This document shows positions 1 to 5,543 of a stretch of 5,918 nt of DNA, in pieces (the first letter of the stretch is position 1; every line of letters begins with the position of its first letter). The notes beneath the pieces are model-generated. The model had not been told where the DNA came from. It worked only from the letters and a program-made list of their open reading frames with translations, and did no database searches. Position numbers and translations under genes: made by a program. Location of the stretch: assembly GCA_026397855.1 (NCBI GenBank), contig JAPLUA010000452.1, positions 1 through 5,918 on the forward strand, written 5' to 3'. This DNA comes from Verrucomicrobiota bacterium (GTDB lineage: Bacteria > Verrucomicrobiota > Verrucomicrobiia > Limisphaerales > UBA8199).

Positions 1-2
1 CG

Positions 3-1325
3 CACGACCTCGGCGCCTACCCGCTCGCCAACGGACAGGTCTATGGCGGCGGGGAACTCACCCAGGACAACCAGATGCCCGTCGAGGAAACCGGCAACCT
101 GGTCATCCTGCTTGCGGCGTTGGCGCGGGTGGAAGGTAATGCCCGCTTCTGCGCCAGTTACTGGCCCGTGCTGGCGAAGTGGGCCGATTACCTCAAGTCC
201 AAGGGCTTCGACCCGGAGCGGCAGCTTTGCACCGATGACTTTGCCGGGCATCTCGCGCATAACGTCAACCTCAGCGCGAAGGCGATCATCGCGCTCGGCG
301 CGTTCGGCCAACTGGCCGCCCTGCACGGGGACCTGGCGCTGGCGAACGAATACCGCGACCTGGCCAAGCAGTATGCTGCGCGCTGGCTCAAGGATGCCGA
401 CGACGGCGATCACTTCCGGCTCGCGTTCGACCAGCCGGGCACCTGGAGCCAGAAATACAACCTCATCTGGGACCGGGTCCTCGGCTTGAAGCTCTTCCCG
501 GACGCCGCGCTGCGCAAGGAAATGGCCTATTATCCAAAGGTCGTGCACCGCTACGGCCTCGCGCTGGACAATCGCAAGCCTTACGCAGAATTACCATGGT
601 CGTTCTGGACCGCATCGCTCACGGGCAAGGCCGCCGACTTTGAAACGATCTTCAACCCCATCTACGACTACGCCCAGGTCACCCCCAGCCGCGTCCCGCT
701 CGCGGACTTCTACTGGACGGAGACCTCGAAAGAGGCCGGGATGCACGCGCGGCCGGTGGTCGGCGGCATCTTCATCAAGCCCCTCCTCGAACCGGCGCTG
801 TGGAAGCACTGGGCGAATCGCGATAGGACAAAGGCCGCGAACTGGGCGCCCTTCCCGAAAGCGCCGAAGACCGTCGTGGTCGTGCCCACCTCGCAGGAGG
901 CGCCGATAACATGGCGCTACACCACCCGGGCGCCCGCGAAGGACTGGATTGCCCCGGAGTTCGATGCATCCGCATGGAAGGAAGGTCCGGGAGGTTTCGG
1001 AACTCAAGGCACGCCCGGCACAACCGTCCGGACGGAATGGAGCGCGCCTGACATCTGGCTGCGGCGTGAGTTTACCCTGCCGGATGGGGCATGGAGCGAC
1101 CTTCAGTTCCTCATGCATCACGATGAGGACGCCGAGGTGTACGTGGATGGTGTCCTTGCCACCCAGGTCTCCGGCTACGTGACGAACTACGAGACGGTGC
1201 GCATCAAGACCAAAGCGCGTCAAATCCTCAAGGCCGGCAAACATGTGTTCGCGGTGCACTGTAAGCAGACCGGGGGCGGGCAGTACATTGATGTCGGGTT
1301 GGTGGATGTTCAGGCCTCGAATTGA
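3..1325 (+). CDS. DUF4965/DUF1793 ('glutaminase A'-like) six-hairpin protein, 3' part with extra C-terminal beta domain
   Basis: The reading frame is open from base 3, so this is the last 440 residues of a gene that begins outside the window; the first ATG (75) is internal. The fragment opens with HDLGAYPLANG (residues 1-11) and MPVEETGN (25-32), and later has DDFAGHLAHNVNLSAKA (about 78-94), SRVPLADFY (229-237) and AGMHARPVVGG (245-255). These are signature stretches of the helical DUF4965/DUF1793 part of proteins labelled glutaminase A or 'glutaminase family protein'. Helical (alpha/alpha)-barrel folds of this kind are usual in glycosidases, and many bacterial members sit in sugar-degradation loci, so glutaminase activity should not be assumed. 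From about residue 300 a separate beta-sandwich-like domain follows, with FDASAWKEGPGGFG (320-333), IWLRREF (351-357) and EVYVDGV (378-384), resembling the GH2-type sugar-binding jelly roll. It is convergent with the minus-strand genes. The family call is firm; the substrate is unknown. Confidence 0.88.
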   Translation, partial: HDLGAYPLANGQVYGGGELTQDNQMPVEETGNLVILLAALARVEGNARFCASYWPVLAKWADYLKSKGFDPERQLCTDDFAGHLAHNVNLSAKAIIALGAFGQLAALHGDLALANEYRDLAKQYAARWLKDADDGDHFRLAFDQPGTWSQKYNLIWDRVLGLKLFPDAALRKEMAYYPKVVHRYGLALDNRKPYAELPWSFWTASLTGKAADFETIFNPIYDYAQVTPSRVPLADFYWTETSKEAGMHARPVVGGIFIKPLLEPALWKHWANRDRTKAANWAPFPKAPKTVVVVPTSQEAPITWRYTTRAPAKDWIAPEFDASAWKEGPGGFGTQGTPGTTVRTEWSAPDIWLRREFTLPDGAWSDLQFLMHHDEDAEVYVDGVLATQVSGYVTNYETVRIKTKARQILKAGKHVFAVHCKQTGGGQYIDVGLVDVQASN

Positions 1326-1336
1326 GAAAGGCGGCA

Positions 1337-1371
1337 AACCGCAGATTGGAATTCCAGGGTAATCTACGGTT
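1337..1371. terminator. Imperfect inverted repeat between convergent genes, candidate bidirectional terminator
   Basis: The arms AACCGCAGATT (1337-1347) and AATCTACGGTT (1361-1371) are complementary over 11 bp with a single mismatch at 1342/1366. That mismatch is C-A in plus-strand RNA but a G-U wobble in minus-strand RNA. The 13-nt spacer contains the palindrome GGAATTCC (1348-1355). The repeat lies 12 bp after the plus-strand stop at 1325 and 49 bp beyond the minus-strand stop at 1420, where a shared terminator would be expected. No clean U-tract follows on either strand (TGTCCCCTTT on plus), so rho-independent termination is not certain. Confidence 0.5.
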
Positions 1372-1419
1372 GTCCCCTTTCTGATCCGGCAAAAACGAAT
1401 GGCGGTCGCGTAGTCTGAG

Positions 1420-2229
1420 TCAATGTCCTTCGGAGGGAGAGGCTGGCAGGTTGGTCGCCGTGCCGGGACTGCTGTTCGCTTCCACCAGCAGGTCGCGCCT
1501 GGCCAGTTCGGCGAGCAGGCCGCTGTCGGCGAGCTGCTGGTATTGGGTTTCGATCGGCGTCCTGGTGTCAGCCTGCCAGCCGATGCCGTTGTAGCGGGCC
1601 TTCATTGCCCGGTCGAACTGCTGGAGCGCCGAGGCGGTCCGCATCCCGGAGAACCATTCGCTCCGTTTACAGATGCGGTATGCGTCCGGCGAGGCCACCG
1701 CCCATGAGCCGGCGGGAAGCGAAAGCGTGGCCCGCTGAGGCACGGTTTCGGAAGGGGCGGCCTCTTGAGTCGGGTCAGACCAGCGGCAGCCCAGGCGCTT
1801 CAGCAGATCGTAAACGCCGTAAATCACGCCGCGCGAGTTGTCCCCGGCGATCACGATGCAGGCCGGAGTCTTGCGCGTCCCGGGCACCACGGCCACCGCG
1901 TAGCCATCGTAACCCTTCGCGCACGGGGGCAGTGCCGCGCGGTAATCGGGCGACAACTCGGGACGGATCCCGATGGCCAACGCGGGCTTGCCCCGGGTCC
2001 GGCTTGCGATCGGAAGCCTGCAGCCGCTCATCTGCCGGAGGTATCTCTGCAGTTCACTGGCCGCCCAGTTGATGGCAGGGGATGCCGGTGGCGGACAGAT
2101 AATCCGCCAGTCGCTGACGTGGTCCTGGGTCAGGCGGACGATCGGGGACGAAGCCGGTTCCGCAGCCCAGGCCGGATTAATCAGCCCGGTTAACACGGTA
2201 GAAAGGCAGATTGCGGCGAGGGCTCTCAT
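1420..2229 (-). CDS. Exported GH67-N/DUF4838-type protein, short form lacking most of the catalytic domain
   Basis: This encodes 269 aa. Residues 1-23 form a Sec signal peptide (MRALAAICLSTVLTGLINPAWA, cleavage near AWA-A). Residues 52-75 (INWAASELQRYLRQMSGCRL) and 129-152 (GDNSRGVIYGVYDLLKRLGC, then RW) match the alpha/beta domain found at the N-terminus of alpha-glucuronidase-like GH67 and DUF4838 proteins, where it precedes a TIM barrel. The segment 184-250 (YRICKRSEWF..., AMKARYNGIGW, ELARRDLLVE) resembles the first strands and helix of that barrel, but the protein stops at residue 269. Related proteins usually run to 600-900 aa, so the active-site region is missing. Downstream there is only a 94-bp gap before the convergent gene, so no remainder is present. 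It starts 6 bp after the stop of the preceding gene (2236), implying co-transcription. It could be a remnant, or a stand-alone accessory or binding protein. The domain call is fairly sure; the function is unknown. Confidence 0.75.
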   Translation of the reverse strand: MRALAAICLSTVLTGLINPAWAAEPASSPIVRLTQDHVSDWRIICPPPASPAINWAASELQRYLRQMSGCRLPIASRTRGKPALAIGIRPELSPDYRAALPPCAKGYDGYAVAVVPGTRKTPACIVIAGDNSRGVIYGVYDLLKRLGCRWSDPTQEAAPSETVPQRATLSLPAGSWAVASPDAYRICKRSEWFSGMRTASALQQFDRAMKARYNGIGWQADTRTPIETQYQQLADSGLLAELARRDLLVEANSSPGTATNLPASPSEGH

Positions 2230-2235
2230 GTGGAG

Positions 2236-5202
2236 TCATCCAGCCACAAAGAACAGCCGCCGTTGACCCCAGGCGTTCAGGGCCTTAAATCGCAGTATGC
2301 CGTCCGCGCACTCGCACGCTACCTTTTCACCGAAGGAACCGGGACGCGCGCCCTGGGCGTAGAGGCTCCCGGCAGCGACACCCTGCGGCAATGGCAGGAT
2401 CAGGTCCGCTTCGCCGTGGACCCAGATTTCCATGGCAGCGCCGCCGGGCACGCGGCGTTCCGCCAGCACGGGCGCCCAGGCGACCAGCCCCATGGGGGTG
2501 CTGGCGCATGTGAATTCCCGGCCATTGATAGCGATCTTCCGGCACTTGTGCCCGGCAAACGCAGCTAGCAATCCGGCGCTGTCCAGTCGGAATGCGATTG
2601 CCAGCTCGCCTTCGTAGGCGACCCGGTATCCATTGATCGACAGGTCGCGCAACTCCAGCTTGGCGGAGGGCAGGGGGTTCTTGGCCAGGACTTCCTGGTC
2701 CTGCTTGGCATCGCGGTGGAAGCCGCCTGGCCAGCTTTCGACGTGACTGCGGTAATGAGCCGCGAGGCTGATGGCGCCGTTGGGGAACCGGCACGTCATG
2801 TAGGGGGTCGTGCGCGAGACCACATCAGGATTGTCGTTTGCCGCCAGGTCCGGCTTGCTTGCGGGATAGGCTCCCAGTGCGAGCAGCAACTCGAACCAGG
2901 TGCGCACCTCCACGCCCAGGGAGGCCGCCTGATCGTCGCGCGGGCGGAAGCCGAGGAATGTCGCGCTGCCCGCCTTCCCGACAGCGCGGTGAAGCCCGAC
3001 GATATTCTCCCCGATCTTCGCCACGACCCCGGCGTCGGCCTCGGGCTCGACCGGGTAAGTGTAGTCCACCAGGAAATCGGTCAGAATGGCCTGCGGCGGC
3101 ACCTTGCCGAGCGCGCCGCTGAACTGGATCTGCCAGCCGCCGGCGGTCTGGCCTTCGATGCCGACTTGGAGCGCTTTGACCCCGAACAGCTTCTGCCATT
3201 GAGCGAGCACCGCCTGGCCGGCGAGGTCCACGCGCGGGGGCGGGCCCGACCAGATTACCTTGCCGCCGGCCTCGGCAAAACCTGCCAGGAAATCGAGCAG
3301 CCCGGGCGGCGGGAGCGGCTCGAACAGCACGGCGATCGTGCCGAACTTGCGCCCGGCCATTTCGATTCGGCCCTCCGCTCCCACGCGCCCCTGTTTCAGC
3401 AGCTTGCGGGGCGTGACGTAGTTGGCGTAGCCGTATTGCACCATCCAGGAGCCGAAGCGTTCCTCGCATGCGACCAGCGACAGCGGGTAGAGCATCAGCA
3501 CGTCGGTGTCCCGATGCTGGCAATCCTGCACCGCCTGGAACCCGGGGCTGGCCGATACGCCGAACGCATCGCAGACCGCCTGGTGCCGCTGTCCCGCCGT
3601 GTGCGGCAGGCCCCAGGCGGCCGCATAGGCATAAGGTGTCCGGTTCAGGATCCCGGTGGAGCACGCCAGGGCGATGCCGTAATAGTTCCGGTCCGACCAT
3701 CCGCCCTCGGCATGGTCGTTGCCGCCGCCCGTGAGGAAGTCGTTCCAGGCGAAATAGTCGTCGCAGGCCGACGCCGCCTGGTGGATGGTGTTGGACCACC
3801 AGAAGTCGGGGGTGTATTCGTACTTGCGCGGCGCCCCCCGCTGAGCGCCCGTCCGCCATGAGTCACAGGTCGGGCTCTGCGCCCAGGTGGCGTGCGCGCG
3901 AGCCTCCAGTTCGTGCCCGTAGGTCTTCTCGGCGAACTCCTTGGCGCTGGCGAACAGGGCCACCACGCTTTCCTGAAGCAGCTCGTAGTAACGGCGGCGC
4001 AGCAGGAAGGTGCGATGGATATCGTCCGCGCTGCTTCCCAGGACATGTTGTGCCGGCGCGCGCGCCTCGAGCGTGGGCAGGAACCCGTGCTGGGCGTAAG
4101 TGAAATACACCAGGTATTTCTCAAGGTCCTTGAACTCCGCGCCGTGGAGCTGTGCATAGCGCTCCGCCATGTGGGGCGTCAGGTAACGGAACGTGAGCTG
4201 GCCCTCGTCATGGTGGCTGCCGTAGCCCCAATCCTGCTGGATGTGCATCTCATCGGCGTAGAGGCCATTGAGCGGCACCCCCGCCTGGTGGTAGCGCTGG
4301 ACCAACTCCTCAAGGAACGGGCGGGTCTGCGGGCTGAAGTAATCCATCTCAGGTGTCGCGTAGCTTACCACCGCCAGCACGCGATCCATCCGGCCCACCT
4401 GGGTTTCGCCGCGCCCCCGGATGGTCATCCGCCGGGCATCCGTGCTTGGCTGGGCCGATTCGTCCACCTCGATCTCCGGTGCCGCTTTAAGCTCCACGAT
4501 CGCTGCGGGGTCAACCGCGTAAAAGTCCGTGCCGCCCACGCGCTGCTCACGGAAGGCAAACAGCCGCACGCCGGTCCGCTTGAGCAGGACGCTCCCCTTG
4601 TTGTTCGTCCAGCGGCGCTCTTCCCAAAGGGAAACAGTGAATTGGCCCGTCGCCGGATCCCGATAGCCCTCGCGGAACTGGACCCAGCGGCCCGATTCGC
4701 CGGTCTTCTCCTGGTAACCCCGCCCGATCTCCAGCGGGCTCAGCAGGCTAAGCTCCAATCCCAGGCCGTATTGCTTGAGCGTCTGGCTGATCCTGGACAG
4801 GCGCTGGACGTAGCCCTCGGTGTCCGGCAGCGATTGCCGCGGCTTTCCGCCCTGGCCTTTGCGGTATTGCGACCAGAACTCGTCGAAGGCAAGAATGAGC
4901 GTGCGTGTGCCCTGCGCCTTGGCTCCCTCGCAGATCTTGCGCAGGGTGGTCAGGCGGGGGGTGCTGCTCATGCTCAGGTCCACCTCCCGGTCCGGATCCT
5001 CCAAATCCTCCAGTTGCTGGTCGCTGACCAGGATGATCGCGGCCTTTGGCACCGCGAACTGCCAGGGGCCGGGAAAACCAAGGGCCAGCTCCGGCAGCTT
5101 GGCCGCCTCCGCCCCGAATGCTCTCCAGCCCGGGGGAAGGGCCGATATCGTGATCCCCAAACCGGCCAATTGGCGGAGGAAGGTCCTGCGCGTCTGGCTC
5201 AT
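2236..5202 (-). CDS. Tat-exported putative glycoside hydrolase, large, unclassified family
   Basis: This encodes 988 aa. I chose the ATG at 5202 because the protein then begins MSQTRRTFLRQLAGLG, a classic twin-arginine signal with a hydrophobic stretch to about residue 30. An ATG at 5217 (five residues longer) is equally possible, and neither has a clear ribosome binding site. Residues 35-520 look like a TIM-barrel enzyme core: a strand TLILAFDEFW (101-110), a beta-rich insertion (about 165-275), a strand ending NGLYADEMH (312-320), then HATWAQSPTCDSW (437-449) and NDHAEGGWSDRNYYG (495-509). E318, E108, E434, D447 and E499 are candidate catalytic or substrate-binding acids (inference). Residues 560-780 form an alpha/beta domain (DVLMLYPLSL, FGTIAVLFEP, GGKVIWSGPPP) like the GATase-like trimerisation domain of GH42 beta-galactosidases. 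Residues 800-988 are a beta-rich tail. I cannot assign a family. It is the first gene of a tight two-gene unit and probably acts in the periplasm or outside the cell. Confidence 0.82.
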   Translation of the reverse strand: MSQTRRTFLRQLAGLGITISALPPGWRAFGAEAAKLPELALGFPGPWQFAVPKAAIILVSDQQLEDLEDPDREVDLSMSSTPRLTTLRKICEGAKAQGTRTLILAFDEFWSQYRKGQGGKPRQSLPDTEGYVQRLSRISQTLKQYGLGLELSLLSPLEIGRGYQEKTGESGRWVQFREGYRDPATGQFTVSLWEERRWTNNKGSVLLKRTGVRLFAFREQRVGGTDFYAVDPAAIVELKAAPEIEVDESAQPSTDARRMTIRGRGETQVGRMDRVLAVVSYATPEMDYFSPQTRPFLEELVQRYHQAGVPLNGLYADEMHIQQDWGYGSHHDEGQLTFRYLTPHMAERYAQLHGAEFKDLEKYLVYFTYAQHGFLPTLEARAPAQHVLGSSADDIHRTFLLRRRYYELLQESVVALFASAKEFAEKTYGHELEARAHATWAQSPTCDSWRTGAQRGAPRKYEYTPDFWWSNTIHQAASACDDYFAWNDFLTGGGNDHAEGGWSDRNYYGIALACSTGILNRTPYAYAAAWGLPHTAGQRHQAVCDAFGVSASPGFQAVQDCQHRDTDVLMLYPLSLVACEERFGSWMVQYGYANYVTPRKLLKQGRVGAEGRIEMAGRKFGTIAVLFEPLPPPGLLDFLAGFAEAGGKVIWSGPPPRVDLAGQAVLAQWQKLFGVKALQVGIEGQTAGGWQIQFSGALGKVPPQAILTDFLVDYTYPVEPEADAGVVAKIGENIVGLHRAVGKAGSATFLGFRPRDDQAASLGVEVRTWFELLLALGAYPASKPDLAANDNPDVVSRTTPYMTCRFPNGAISLAAHYRSHVESWPGGFHRDAKQDQEVLAKNPLPSAKLELRDLSINGYRVAYEGELAIAFRLDSAGLLAAFAGHKCRKIAINGREFTCASTPMGLVAWAPVLAERRVPGGAAMEIWVHGEADLILPLPQGVAAGSLYAQGARPGSFGEKVACECADGILRFKALNAWGQRRLFFVAG

Positions 5203-5270
5203 GAAGTCGTGTAACATGGTAGATGGACGGATTCCGCGGCCGGGTATTCGCCACGAGTCGCGCAGGATCC

Positions 5271-5317
5271 CGGCTGCCTGCGCTTCCGTCGGCCTGGGAG
5301 GCGCCGGAAGGCAGCCG
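5271..5317. other. Long imperfect inverted repeat, hairpin upstream of the Tat-protein gene
   Basis: Three nested stem segments are visible: CGGCTGC (5271-5277) with GCAGCCG (5311-5317), CTTCCG (5283-5288) with CGGAAG (5305-5310), and GCCT (5292-5295) with AGGC (5299-5302) around a GGG loop. There is a 5-nt bulge (5278-5282) on one side only. That gives 17 base pairs, mostly G-C, centred about 75 bp upstream of the minus-strand start. It would lie in the 5' leader of that mRNA if transcription starts beyond 5317. A role in leader structure or protein binding is inferred. Confidence 0.5.
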
Positions 5318-5359
5318 CCTGGTCCGGGGGCAGGGTGGGTTGTTACAAATGCCCTGTCG

Positions 5360-5392
5360 AGGCTGGAATGGGGGACAGGCTGGAATGGGGGA
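5360..5392. repeat. Two perfect 16-bp direct repeats, 17-bp period
   Basis: AGGCTGGAATGGGGGA occurs at 5360-5375 and again at 5377-5392, separated by a single C. The 17-bp centre spacing in a divergent promoter region fits either paired operator sites on roughly the same face of the helix (about 1.6 turns) or a small tandem duplication. No third copy was seen in the intergenic region. Confidence 0.85.
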
Positions 5393-5396
5393 GGTG

Positions 5397-5444
5397 AAAT
5401 CCGAAAACCGCAATCCGAGGGAAGGCCGAATGCCGAAATCCGAA
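5397..5444. repeat. Degenerate AATCCGA / CCGAA repeat patch
   Basis: AATCCGA cores occur at 5398-5404, 5412-5418 and 5437-5443, interspersed with additional CCGAA units at 5427-5430 (partial, CCGAAT) and 5433-5437. The patch is more A-rich than the surrounding DNA. It looks like the CCGAAATCCGAA-type intergenic repeats I recall from Verrucomicrobia related to Pedosphaera. That link is from memory and was not checked. Confidence 0.55.
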
Positions 5445-5543
5445 TCAGAGCTTCCGCTGGCGGACTGCTGTTCCACCGGGGCAATGGGAACTGGGTTTTC
5501 GGCTCTGGCTTGACCCCGGGAGTGTTTCCCAACAGCCTGAGGT

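Larger units (their letters stand above)
5218..5543. promoter_or_regulatory. Divergent intergenic region between two exported-protein genes
   Basis: These 326 bases separate the minus-strand Tat-protein gene from the plus-strand gene beginning at 5544, and should hold promoters for both. I see no convincing sigma-70 -35/-10 pair for either. A TTGACC hexamer lies at 5510-5515, and a TATGAT hexamer at 5543-5548 overlaps the plus-strand ATG, but their 27-bp spacing is too long. From the minus-strand side outward, the region holds a long imperfect hairpin (5271-5317), a 16-bp direct repeat pair (5360-5392) and an AATCCGA repeat patch (5397-5444), each listed separately. The minus-strand frame stays open through this region as a proline-rich, low-complexity translation that looks non-coding. 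Confidence 0.55.

Noticed and set aside
3..1325. Functional call of 'glutaminase' for the DUF4965/DUF1793 protein
   Set aside because: The name comes from a fungal relative. The domain architecture and neighbours here point to carbohydrate substrates, so only the family is named.
591..1337. 248-aa open frame on the minus strand
   Set aside because: It is antisense to the DUF1793 protein, whose frame carries clear family motifs over the same bases.
2716..3861. 381-aa open frame on the plus strand
   Set aside because: It is antisense to the Tat enzyme, and its Arg/Ala/Gly/His-rich translation has no recognisable domain.
3892..5214. 440-aa open frame on the plus strand opposite the Tat enzyme
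   Set aside because: It is fully antisense to a well-supported gene, has a composition typical of GC-rich shadow frames and no signal or domain pattern.
5360..5444. CRISPR array
   Set aside because: There are only two direct repeats with a 1-bp gap and no spacers, and the AATCCGA units are irregular.
5218..5532. N-terminal extension of the Tat enzyme to an ATG at 5532 (1098 aa in total)
   Set aside because: The added residues are proline-rich and translate the AATCCGA and direct repeats. The twin-arginine signal would be buried about 110 residues in, so the start at 5202 or 5217 is far more likely.
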